From positions 367,057 through 431,056 of the forward strand of contig NZ_PYWA01000003.1 in NCBI RefSeq assembly GCF_003056335.1: a stretch of 64,000 bases of DNA. The letters are read 5' to 3'. A program made the position numbers and the translations under genes. A model generated the notes under the pieces. The model saw only the letters and a list, made by a program, of their open reading frames with translations. It was not told the origin of the DNA and ran no database searches. Positions 21,400 to 28,905 of this stretch are shown here, piece by piece. The first letter of the stretch is position 1, and each line of letters opens with the position of its first letter. The stretch is from Paracoccus indicus. GTDB taxonomy: Bacteria > Pseudomonadota > Alphaproteobacteria > Rhodobacterales > Rhodobacteraceae.

Positions 21400-23480
21400 C
21401 CGCACTGCGCTTCGATCCCGCCCTGCCATGGTGGGCCATTGCCACGCTGACCGCGCTGGCCCTGCTGGTGGCGGGCTTTGCGCTGTGGCGCGGGCTGCGT
21501 GGATGGGCATGGCGGGGGCTTGCCTTGCTGGCGGCATCCATCACCCTTGCCGGACCCGCCTTCGAGATCGGCACCCGCGCAGGGCTGACCGACATCGTCA
21601 TCCTGCTTGACGATCGTTCCGCCAGCCAGGATCTGCCGGGACGGCGCGCGCAGGTCGATCAGGCCGTCGACCAGCTGTCGGACGGCGTGCAGGCTTTGCC
21701 CGATACCGAATTGCGCCGTGTCACCGTGGGCGATGACGAAGACGGCACCCTTCTGGCCACCGCCATCACCCGCGCCGTGGCCGCCGAACCGGACGCGCGG
21801 CTGGCGGGCGTGATCGCTGTGACCGATGGCCGCCTGCATGATCCGCAGATGCTGCCCACGGGCCTGCCTGCGCCGTTGCACGTCCTGCTGACCGGACAGC
21901 CGCAGGATTGGGACAGGCGTCTGGTCATCGAACAGGCCCCCGCCTTCGGCTTGATCGATCAAGAGGTGACGATCCGCCTGCGGGTCGAGGATCAGGGCGC
22001 CGTTCCGCCCGGCCTTGGTCAAGGCAGCGCCACTCTGCGCCTGTCTTTGGACGGAGACGCCCAGCAGACCTTCGCCGTCCCCCTGAACACGACCCTCTCG
22101 CTGCCGGTGACGCTGACCCATGCCGGTCAGAACGTCGTCCAGATCACCCTTCCGGAAATCGAGGGCGAGCTGACCGACCGCAACAACTCGGCCGCGATCA
22201 GCATCAATGGCGTGCGCGACCGGCTGCGGGTTCTGCTGGTCTCGGGCGAGCCGCACGCCGGTGAAAGAACTTGGCGCAACCTGTTGAAATCAGACGTCTC
22301 TGTCGATCTAATCCATTTCACCATCCTGCGCCCGCCCAACAAGATGGACGGCGTGCCGATCAGCGAACTGGCCTTGATCGCCTTCCCGACGCGCGAATTG
22401 TTCCTTGAACGGATCGACGATTTCGACCTGATCATCTTCGACCGCTATCGCGTGCGGGGCATCCTGCCGCCCGAGTATTATCAGAACATCGCCCGTTATG
22501 TGCGCGACGGCGGTGCGGTGCTGGTCGCGGCAGGCCCCGAGATGGCCTCGGTCGAGAGTCTGAACCTGTCGCCCATGGGTCAGATCCTGCCCGCGCGCCC
22601 GACCGGCAACGTGATCGAGGAGGCTTTCCTGCCGCGCCTGACTGCAGAAGGCCGACGCCACCCCGTGACCGCCGATCTGCCCGGCGTGCAGGATGAAGGC
22701 GATCCCGAATGGGGGCGCTGGCTGCGGATGGCGCAGGTCGCGCCGAACCCCGACGCACAGGTCGTGATGACGGGGACGGGCGACAATCCGCTGCTGGTGA
22801 TGAACCGCGTCGGCAAGGGGCGGGTGGCGCTGATGACCTCGGATCAGGCGTGGCTCTGGGGGCGCGGCTTCGAAGGCGGCGGACCGCAGCTGGAGCTGCT
22901 GCGCCGCATCGCACATTGGTCGATGAAGGAACCCGAGCTGGAGGAGGAGAGCCTGCTAGCCGAGGTCTCGGGCGGTCTGAGCGTCCGCATCACCCGCCGC
23001 ACGATGGAGGATCGGGTCGGTCCATTGGTCATCATCCAGCCCGACGGCACGACGCAGGCGCTGGCCCTGGACCCCGACGGACCGGGACGCTTCACCGCCG
23101 ATTGGACTGCGCCCGAGCCGGGCCTCTATCGCCTGCAGAACGGCAACGAAAGCCGGGTTCTGGCGCTTGGACCCGCGGCACCGCGCGAATTCGAACAGAC
23201 GGTCGCCGATGCGGCCCTGCTGGAACCGCTGGTCGACGCGTCGGCGGGCGCGGTGCTGAACCTCTCGGACGGCGTGCCATCGGTCCGACACGCACGCGCC
23301 GGACGGGCGACCGGGCAGGGCGTCGGCGGACCGTGGATCGGCATCACCCCGCGCGATGCGGCGACGGTGACCGGATTGCAGCGCCGCCCCGTCATTCCCG
23401 GCTGGCTGTGGTTGGCGATCATCGCGGGCTTGGCATTGACCGGCTGGCTGGTCGAAGGCCGGCGGGGTCGCGGCGCATGA
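21396..23480 (+). CDS. VWA- and glutamine-amidotransferase-like membrane protein
   Basis: A 694-residue protein with two N-terminal helices (~12-33, 40-55), a VWA-like segment that keeps a candidate metal-binding motif (D73-R-S75-A-S77, preceded by TDIVILLD), a long beta-rich middle part, an amidotransferase-like Rossmann region (~272-480: RVLLVSGEPHAGERTW, DLIIFDRY, GGAVLVAAGPE) and one C-terminal helix (~665-685). Similar proteins sit downstream of DUF4159 genes in alphaproteobacteria. No enzyme activity is known and the catalytic cysteine of true amidotransferases is not evident. It completes the MoxR cluster; fabZ begins 78 bp further on. Confidence 0.82.
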   Translation: MTALRFDPALPWWAIATLTALALLVAGFALWRGLRGWAWRGLALLAASITLAGPAFEIGTRAGLTDIVILLDDRSASQDLPGRRAQVDQAVDQLSDGVQALPDTELRRVTVGDDEDGTLLATAITRAVAAEPDARLAGVIAVTDGRLHDPQMLPTGLPAPLHVLLTGQPQDWDRRLVIEQAPAFGLIDQEVTIRLRVEDQGAVPPGLGQGSATLRLSLDGDAQQTFAVPLNTTLSLPVTLTHAGQNVVQITLPEIEGELTDRNNSAAISINGVRDRLRVLLVSGEPHAGERTWRNLLKSDVSVDLIHFTILRPPNKMDGVPISELALIAFPTRELFLERIDDFDLIIFDRYRVRGILPPEYYQNIARYVRDGGAVLVAAGPEMASVESLNLSPMGQILPARPTGNVIEEAFLPRLTAEGRRHPVTADLPGVQDEGDPEWGRWLRMAQVAPNPDAQVVMTGTGDNPLLVMNRVGKGRVALMTSDQAWLWGRGFEGGGPQLELLRRIAHWSMKEPELEEESLLAEVSGGLSVRITRRTMEDRVGPLVIIQPDGTTQALALDPDGPGRFTADWTAPEPGLYRLQNGNESRVLALGPAAPREFEQTVADAALLEPLVDASAGAVLNLSDGVPSVRHARAGRATGQGVGGPWIGITPRDAATVTGLQRRPVIPGWLWLAIIAGLALTGWLVEGRRGRGA

Positions 23481-23558
23481 CCGCCACCCGCAACCCTGCG
23501 TGCTTGCCAAGCCCGCATCCGGTTGGTAACCCGTTGAAAACCGCCTGAAGGAACGAAA

Positions 23559-24038
23559 ATGGCCGACGACGCGCGCAATCCCGCCCCCTATACCGAGGCA
23601 GACCTGTCGCTGATCAAGCGGATCATCCCGCACCGTTACCCTTTCCTGTTCATCGACAAGGTGCGCGACATCGTGCCCTTCGAAAGCGCCGTCGGCATCA
23701 AGAACGTCACCAGCAACGAACCGCATTTTCAGGGGCATTTCCCCGAACAGCCGGTCATGCCCGGCGTCACCATCATCGAGGCGATGGCCCAGACCGCCGC
23801 CATCGTCGTCGGTATCAGCATCAACGTCGTGGACGAGGAGATGCTGACCTATTTCATGGGCATCGACAAATGCAAGTTCCGCCGCATGGTCGTGCCGGGC
23901 GACGTGGTCGAGCTGCACGTCAAGGCGATCCGCGGTGGCGGCAAGATCTGGAAGTTCGAGGGCAAGGCCATGGTCGACGGCCAGCTCTGCGCCTCGGCCG
24001 AGTTCACCGCCATGATGGCGCGGAAGACCGATGCCTGA
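23559..24038 (+). CDS. fabZ: 3-hydroxyacyl-ACP dehydratase FabZ
   Basis: FabZ dehydrates 3-hydroxyacyl-ACP in fatty acid elongation and competes with LpxA for 3-hydroxyacyl-ACP. The 159-residue protein carries the hot-dog fold motif [12 protein letters not shown] with catalytic H60 and E74 (in TIIEAMAQ), plus HRYPFLFID. It overlaps lpxA by 8 bp. The cluster fabZ-lpxA-lpxI-lpxB is the typical lipid A locus, although lpxD and bamA, commonly upstream in proteobacteria, are replaced here by the MoxR cluster. GAAGGA precedes the ATG. Confidence 0.97.
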   Translation: MADDARNPAPYTEADLSLIKRIIPHRYPFLFIDKVRDIVPFESAVGIKNVTSNEPHFQGHFPEQPVMPGVTIIEAMAQTAAIVVGISINVVDEEMLTYFMGIDKCKFRRMVVPGDVVELHVKAIRGGGKIWKFEGKAMVDGQLCASAEFTAMMARKTDA

Positions 24039-24825
24039 GACCCTGATCCACCCTTCGGCCGTGGTCGAACCCGGCGCCCAGATCGCCGAGGGCGTGTCCA
24101 TCGGGCCGTTCTGCGTCGTGGGCGCCAAGGTCAAGCTGGCGGCCGGGGTGGTTCTGAAGTCCCATGTCGTGGTCGCCGGTGACACCAGCATCGGCCCCGA
24201 CACGGTCGTTTTCCCATTCGCCTGCATCGGCGAGGTGCCTCAGGACCTCAAATTCCGGGGTGAGGATGTCAGCCTGAAGATCGGTGCGCGCAACCGTATC
24301 CGCGAATATGTCACGATGAACCCCGGGACCGAGGGCGGCGGCGGCGTCACCATCGTCGGCGACGACGGTCTGTTCATGTCAGGGGCGCATGTCGCACATG
24401 ACTGCCATATCGGCGATCGGGTGATCCTTGTGAACAATGCCTCGGTCGCAGGGCATTGCCATCTGGAGGACGATGTGATCGTCGGCGGGCTGTCGGGGGT
24501 GCATCAATGGGTGCGCATCGGACGTGGCGCGATGATCGGCGCGGTGACCATGGTGACCGCCGATGTCATCCCTTATGGCCTGGTTCAGGGACCGCGCGGC
24601 CATCTGGACGGGCTGAACCTAGTTGGCCTGAAACGCCGCGGGGCCAGCCGCAGCGACATCGTGGCGCTGCGCGAATTGCTGGCGGCCCTGGGGCAGGGAT
24701 CCTTCCGCGATACCGCCCGCGCGCGCGCCGAAACCGATGTTCACGGGATGGAGCGTGATGTGCTGGACTTCATCCTCGGCCCCTCGGACCGCAGCTTTCT
24801 GACGCCGCGCAACAAGGCAGAGTAA
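24031..24825 (+). CDS. lpxA: UDP-N-acetylglucosamine acyltransferase
   Basis: LpxA transfers a 3-hydroxyacyl chain from ACP to UDP-GlcNAc, the first step of lipid A synthesis, in the cytosol. The 264-residue protein has the left-handed parallel beta-helix of hexapeptide repeats (I-G-P-F-C-V-V-G patterns from ~25), the catalytic histidine H123 with H120 in HVAHDC, and the helical C-terminal trimer region. It overlaps fabZ by 8 bp and abuts lpxI directly. Confidence 0.97.
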   Translation: MPETLIHPSAVVEPGAQIAEGVSIGPFCVVGAKVKLAAGVVLKSHVVVAGDTSIGPDTVVFPFACIGEVPQDLKFRGEDVSLKIGARNRIREYVTMNPGTEGGGGVTIVGDDGLFMSGAHVAHDCHIGDRVILVNNASVAGHCHLEDDVIVGGLSGVHQWVRIGRGAMIGAVTMVTADVIPYGLVQGPRGHLDGLNLVGLKRRGASRSDIVALRELLAALGQGSFRDTARARAETDVHGMERDVLDFILGPSDRSFLTPRNKAE

Positions 24826-25635
24826 ATGACACGCATTGCAGTGATCGCAGGCAAGGGGCACCTCGCCCCCGCAGTGGCGCGCGCCTTGGACAACCCCGCA
24901 GTCTATGCGCTGGAGGGGTTCGCGCCCGAAGGATTGGACCACACGACCTTCCGGTTGGAGCGTCTGCTGCCCTTCATCGACAACCTGTTGGATCAGGGGA
25001 TCACCCGCGTGGTCTTTGCCGGGGCGATCCGACGCCCCAGGCTTGATCCCGAAGCCTTCGATCCCCGCACCGCGCAGATGGTCCCGCGGATCCTGATGGC
25101 CATGCAGTCAGGCGATGATGCAGCCCTGCGAACTGTCCTCGACATCTTCGAGGAAAACGACCTTGCCATATGTTCCGTATCGGAAATCTGCCCTGATCTG
25201 GTTCCCGCCGAAGGTCTTCTGACCGGTCAGCCTTCCGATGCTGACAAGCGCGACGTTCACCGTGCCGCGCAGATCCTGTCCGCGACCGGTGCATTGGATC
25301 TGGGTCAGGGCGCGGTCGTGGCGCAGGGGCTTTGCCTCGCGCTTGAAACCTTGCCGGGAACCGAGGCGATGCTGGAATTCGCCGCACTCCACGGTGACAT
25401 GCGACCCAACCCCAAGGGCGCGAAGGGTGTCCTCTACAAGGCGCCGAAGCCCGATCAGGATCGGCGGATCGACCTGCCAACCATCGGTCCCGATACCGTC
25501 GATCAGGCCGCGAAGGCCGATCTGACCGGCATCGCATGGGAAGCGGGCGGCGCGATCCTGCTGGACCGGCCCGAGACCCTGCGCCGGGCAGAGGCAGCCG
25601 GGATGTTCCTTTGGGCAGTGGGCCCCCAAGGCTGA
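24826..25635 (+). CDS. lpxI: UDP-2,3-diacylglucosamine pyrophosphatase LpxI
   Basis: LpxI hydrolyses UDP-2,3-diacylglucosamine to 2,3-diacylglucosamine 1-phosphate and UMP. It replaces LpxH in alphaproteobacteria. The 269-residue protein shows the DUF1009/LpxI pattern: IAVIAGKGHLAPAVA at the start, VFAGAIRRP near residue 65, and the C-terminal catalytic domain with MLEFAALHGDMRPNPKGAKGVLYKAPKP and DLTGIAWEAG. The start follows the lpxA stop with no gap. Confidence 0.95.
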   Translation: MTRIAVIAGKGHLAPAVARALDNPAVYALEGFAPEGLDHTTFRLERLLPFIDNLLDQGITRVVFAGAIRRPRLDPEAFDPRTAQMVPRILMAMQSGDDAALRTVLDIFEENDLAICSVSEICPDLVPAEGLLTGQPSDADKRDVHRAAQILSATGALDLGQGAVVAQGLCLALETLPGTEAMLEFAALHGDMRPNPKGAKGVLYKAPKPDQDRRIDLPTIGPDTVDQAAKADLTGIAWEAGGAILLDRPETLRRAEAAGMFLWAVGPQG

Positions 25636-25710
25636 CGCCTGCTCAGGAAGCACTGGCATCCGGGCCGATTGGCCAATACCTATGTTCCGACAGCAGCAAG
25701 GTGAAGCGGC

Positions 25711-26865
25711 ATGAAGTATTTCCTGATCGCAGGCGAACCCTCGGGCGACCAGCTGGGCGCGGCCTTGATGGCGGGTCTGAAGGATCTTGATCCGGGCGCG
25801 AAATTCGTCGGCATCGGCGGCGCCGGCATGCAGGTTCACGGGTTGCACAGCCTGTTTCCCATGGATGAGCTGAGCTTGATGGGCATCTGGGAAGTCCTTC
25901 CCAAGTACCGTCACCTGAAACGCCGGATCGCCGAAACCGCCGAGGCGGTTCTGCAGTCGGGCGCCGACGTGCTTGTTACCATCGACAGTCCCGACTTCTG
26001 TCTGCGGGTCGCCAAGATTGTCCGTGCGGCGCGACCGCAGCTGCGCACCGTTCACTATGTCGCGCCCTCGGTCTGGGCATGGCGATCGGGGCGGGCGGTG
26101 AAGATGGCCAAGGTCATAGACCACGTGCTGGCGATCCTGCCGTTCGAGCCGCCGTTGATGCAGGCGGCGGGGATGACCTGCGATTTCGTCGGCCATCCGG
26201 TGGCGACATCCGATGTGGCGGGGCCGGATCAGGCGATGCTGTTCCGAAACGCGCATGGCATCGACGCCGATGCGCCCATCGTCTTGTGTCTGCCCGGATC
26301 ACGGCGATCCGAGGTCGCGCGCCTCGGGCCTCGCTTCGATGAGGCGTTGATGCGCCTTCGCGACCGCGTCCCCGAGATCCGCGTCGTTCTGCCAACCGTC
26401 CCCGGCGTGGCGGGCATGGTCCGCGACATGACACGCCGCTGGCCGACGGCCCCCATCGTCATCGAGGAGGCGGATGAGAAGCGCGCCGCTTTCGCAGCCG
26501 CCGATCTGGCGTTGGCTGCATCGGGGACCGTCAGCCTCGAACTGGCGGCGAACCGCATTCCGATGGTGATCGGCTATGACATGGCGCCGATCAGCCGCTG
26601 GATTTTGGGGGCATTGCTGCGGACCGATACTGTGACGCTGGTCAATCTGGTCAGCGACACCCGCGCGGTGCCCGAATATCTGGGCGGTCAGTGCCAGCCC
26701 GGTCCCATCGCCCTGGCCCTTCAGGCCGCTCTCGAGGACCCCGCCTCGCGCAGTGCCCAATTGCATGCGATGGATCTGACCATGGACCGCCTAGGTAAAG
26801 GGGGTGAGGCGCCGGGCCATCGCGCGGCGCGCTCGGTCATTCAGGCGATCACAGGACCGCGGTGA
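25711..26865 (+). CDS. lpxB: Lipid A disaccharide synthase
   Basis: LpxB is a GT19 glycosyltransferase that joins UDP-2,3-diacylglucosamine and 2,3-diacylglucosamine 1-phosphate into the lipid A disaccharide. The 384-residue sequence starts KYFLIAGEPSGDQLGA and contains SVWAWRSGR and the GSRRSEV nucleotide motif (~residue 195). The gene follows lpxI after 75 bp. It converges on ridA, with the two coding ends overlapping by 17 bp, so no terminator separates them. Confidence 0.97.
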   Translation: MKYFLIAGEPSGDQLGAALMAGLKDLDPGAKFVGIGGAGMQVHGLHSLFPMDELSLMGIWEVLPKYRHLKRRIAETAEAVLQSGADVLVTIDSPDFCLRVAKIVRAARPQLRTVHYVAPSVWAWRSGRAVKMAKVIDHVLAILPFEPPLMQAAGMTCDFVGHPVATSDVAGPDQAMLFRNAHGIDADAPIVLCLPGSRRSEVARLGPRFDEALMRLRDRVPEIRVVLPTVPGVAGMVRDMTRRWPTAPIVIEEADEKRAAFAAADLALAASGTVSLELAANRIPMVIGYDMAPISRWILGALLRTDTVTLVNLVSDTRAVPEYLGGQCQPGPIALALQAALEDPASRSAQLHAMDLTMDRLGKGGEAPGHRAARSVIQAITGPR

Positions 26866-27196
26866 CGATGATCTCGACCTTCAGTTCGGGCGATGCCAGC
26901 GCCGATTCGCCCGTGGCGCGGGCAGGGGCGTGGCCCTCGGGAACCCATGCGTCCCACACGGCATTCATCTCGGCGAAATCGGCCATGTCGGCCACCCAGA
27001 TCTGCGTCGAAACGATCTTGGTCTTGTCGGTGCCTGCCTTCGCAAGCAGATCCTCGACCTTCGCAAGGCACTCGCGGGTCTGATCGGCCACCGAGCTGCC
27101 GGGTTCGCCGACCTGACCGGCCAGGAAGACGAAGCCGTTGGCGATGACCGCGCGGCTCATGCGGGTTCCGGTTTCAATGCGGGTGATGTCGCTCAT
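26849..27196 (-). CDS. RidA family enamine/imine deaminase
   Basis: RidA proteins hydrolyse reactive enamines and imines from PLP enzymes, such as 2-aminoacrylate, to keto acids. This 115-residue member contains FVFLAGQVG, the central CLAKVEDLLAKAG helix and APARATGESALASPELKVEI with the conserved substrate-binding arginine. Two ATGs are close together (27202 and 27196). The AAGGAG element lies only one base from the first but seven from the second, so 27196 is chosen. That element lies inside the end of the upstream tauE gene, coupling the two. Confidence 0.93.
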   Translation of the reverse strand: MSDITRIETGTRMSRAVIANGFVFLAGQVGEPGSSVADQTRECLAKVEDLLAKAGTDKTKIVSTQIWVADMADFAEMNAVWDAWVPEGHAPARATGESALASPELKVEIIVTAVL

Positions 27197-27198
27197 GT

Positions 27199-27954
27199 TC
27201 ATGCTCCTTGAATGAGACGCCAGAAAAAGATTGCGGTGGTTCCGAAGCCGATGCAGGCGATCAGCGCCCGCAGTGCCGGCATGGGAATCCGCCTTGCGAT
27301 GGACGGACCGGCCAGGCCACCCAGCACGGTGCCGGTGGCCATCAGCGCGCCGGGTCCCCATGCGATCGATCCGCCGACGGCAAAGATCAGGCAGGCGATC
27401 AACGACAAGGCGACGCTGAGCCAGCTTTTCAGCCCGTTCATCTGGTGGATGTCGCGCATGCCCCACATGGCGAACAGCGCCAGAAGGATGATCCCCAGCC
27501 CGCCGTTGAAATAGCCGCCATAGATCGCAACCGGCAGCAGCGTGCCCAACCCGAAGGGTGTGACCACGCGCGCATATCGCGCCGCCAGTGCCCTGATCGG
27601 CTCGGCCCAGATGAAGACGACGGTGGCGATCAACAGCAGGAAGGGCACCAGTGCCGAGAACGCCTGGTTTGAACTGACCAGCAGCAGACCCGCTCCGACC
27701 ATCCCGCCAGCCATGGTCCAGAACGTCAGATGAACCATCCGCACGCCCTGCATTACGGCCAGATCGCGGCGGAAGCCATAGGTCGCCGCCAGATAGCCGG
27801 GAAAGGATGCGACGGTCGCGGTGGCATTCGCCATGACCGGCGGCACACCGACCAGAACCAGAGCCGGGAAGGTGATAAAGGTGCCGCCACCCGCCACCGC
27901 GTTCAGCATGCCGCCGACCAGCCCGGCAAGAAACAGCAGGGCGATATCGAACAT
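27199..27954 (-). CDS. TauE/SafE (TSUP) family transporter
   Basis: This 251-residue inner-membrane protein has about eight helices in two similar halves. The GLVGGMLNAVAGGGTFITFPAL motif near the N-terminus is the TSUP signature. The family exports or imports sulfite, sulfoacetate, taurine-derived anions or other small acids. The substrate cannot be fixed here because no sulfur gene is adjacent. It is operonic with ridA. The ATG at 27954 has AAAGG at good spacing, and the gene is divergent from mmcB with 110 bp between. Confidence 0.88.
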   Translation of the reverse strand: MFDIALLFLAGLVGGMLNAVAGGGTFITFPALVLVGVPPVMANATATVASFPGYLAATYGFRRDLAVMQGVRMVHLTFWTMAGGMVGAGLLLVSSNQAFSALVPFLLLIATVVFIWAEPIRALAARYARVVTPFGLGTLLPVAIYGGYFNGGLGIILLALFAMWGMRDIHQMNGLKSWLSVALSLIACLIFAVGGSIAWGPGALMATGTVLGGLAGPSIARRIPMPALRALIACIGFGTTAIFFWRLIQGA

Positions 27955-28064
27955 GCAGACCTTTCAAGAGGCATCGGGTTTCGCGTTTGGCGGGACGCTA
28001 TACGCAGCGTCAGCCAGCGGCAAGGCGGCTTGAGGTGGTTGCCGATTTGTTCTAGTTTTTCCCG

Positions 28065-28532
28065 ATGAGCAATCTTGATCCGACCTGCCTTCCCGCCATG
28101 CCGGGGCAGCGCCTGGCGCGCGGCACGGGGCGCATGCTGCGAACGCTGGACCATGCCGTCCTGACCGAATTCGTGCCATCGCGCGGGCTGCGCGTCGATC
28201 TGATCAGCCTTGGCCCCAAGGGCGAATTATGGATCGTTGAATGCAAGAGCAGCCGCGCCGATTTCCAGTCCGACCGCAAGTGGCAGGGGTATCTGGAATG
28301 GTGCGACCGCTATTTCTGGGCCGTCGACGAGAATTTTCCCGTCGATCTGCTGCCCGAGGATACGGGCCTGATCATGGCCGATGCCTATGGTGCGGAAATC
28401 GCGCGCATGGCACCCGAAACCCGGCTGGCTCCGGCACGCCGCACCAAGGTGCAACGCGACTTTGCCCGGACCGCGGCCCTGCGGTTGCAGGGTCTTTGCG
28501 ATCCCGACGGCTTCAGCGCCGGGGCTTTTTAG
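28065..28532 (+). CDS. mmcB: MmcB family DNA repair protein
   Basis: This 155-residue protein with a PD-(D/E)XK-nuclease-like core (RVDLISLGPKGELWIVECKSS, with D, E and K in the expected order) matches the MmcB family. In Caulobacter mmcB is DNA-damage inducible and contributes to repair. No SOS box was identified by eye upstream. The end overlaps the convergent DUF6324 gene by 20 bp. Confidence 0.85.
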   Translation: MSNLDPTCLPAMPGQRLARGTGRMLRTLDHAVLTEFVPSRGLRVDLISLGPKGELWIVECKSSRADFQSDRKWQGYLEWCDRYFWAVDENFPVDLLPEDTGLIMADAYGAEIARMAPETRLAPARRTKVQRDFARTAALRLQGLCDPDGFSAGAF

Positions 28533-28713
28533 AATCGCTGCGCACGGCCTCGGCTGCGGCCAGCAGTTCCTCGGCGATCTCGGTCGCCTCTTCGGCATCG
28601 AAGTCCATCGGCAGGTCGATGCCGTCGCCCTGGACGTAGATGCGGACCATTCCCTGATCGGTCGGGCCGATCTGCAGATTGGCCGTGACGTCGCTTTCGC
28701 TGTTGATACCCAT
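28513..28713 (-). CDS. DUF6324 family small protein
   Basis: A 66-residue acidic protein (MGINSESDVTANLQIGPTDQ start, MDFDAEEATEIAEELL helix, basic tail KKPRR) of a family found mainly in Rhodobacterales. It has no membrane segment and no known function. It starts at ATG 28713 with GAAAGGAC upstream, converges on mmcB with a 20-bp overlap, and lies about 100 bp before tRNA-His. Confidence 0.8.
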   Translation of the reverse strand: MGINSESDVTANLQIGPTDQGMVRIYVQGDGIDLPMDFDAEEATEIAEELLAAAEAVRSDSKKPRR

Positions 28714-28814
28714 GGTCTGTCCTTTCAGCTGAGAAACTTTCTGTAACGCGGACGCAATTTCACGGCAAGCGAGGGTTGCAACCCCCGCGCACTGGGGCTA
28801 TTGAACCGCCCAGT

Positions 28815-28891
28815 GCCGCCTTAGCTCAGTTGGTTAGAGCGCTAGATTGTGGATCTAGAGGTCGCCCGTTCGAGACGGGCAGGCGGTACCA
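28815..28891 (+). tRNA. tRNA-His (GTG), alphaproteobacterial type without G-1
   Basis: A full cloverleaf folds: acceptor 28815-28821 with 28881-28887, D arm, anticodon stem CTAGA/TCTAG with loop TTGTGGA (anticodon GTG at 28849-28851), T arm GCCCG/CGGGC, and an encoded CCA (28889-28891). Position 1 is G and pairs with U72 as a wobble, the discriminator is A73, and the base before position 1 is T. This lacks the usual extra G(-1):C73, as known for a large group of alphaproteobacteria with a matching divergent HisRS. Confidence 0.95.
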
Positions 28892-28905
28892 TCACCCCCC
28901 TTTTG

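Noticed and set aside
23477..23548. 23-codon frame overlapping the end of the VWA/amidotransferase-like gene (ATGA)
   Set aside because: The product is rich in Pro and Arg with no helix or motif, and there is no ribosome site beyond the coupling. Probably chance.
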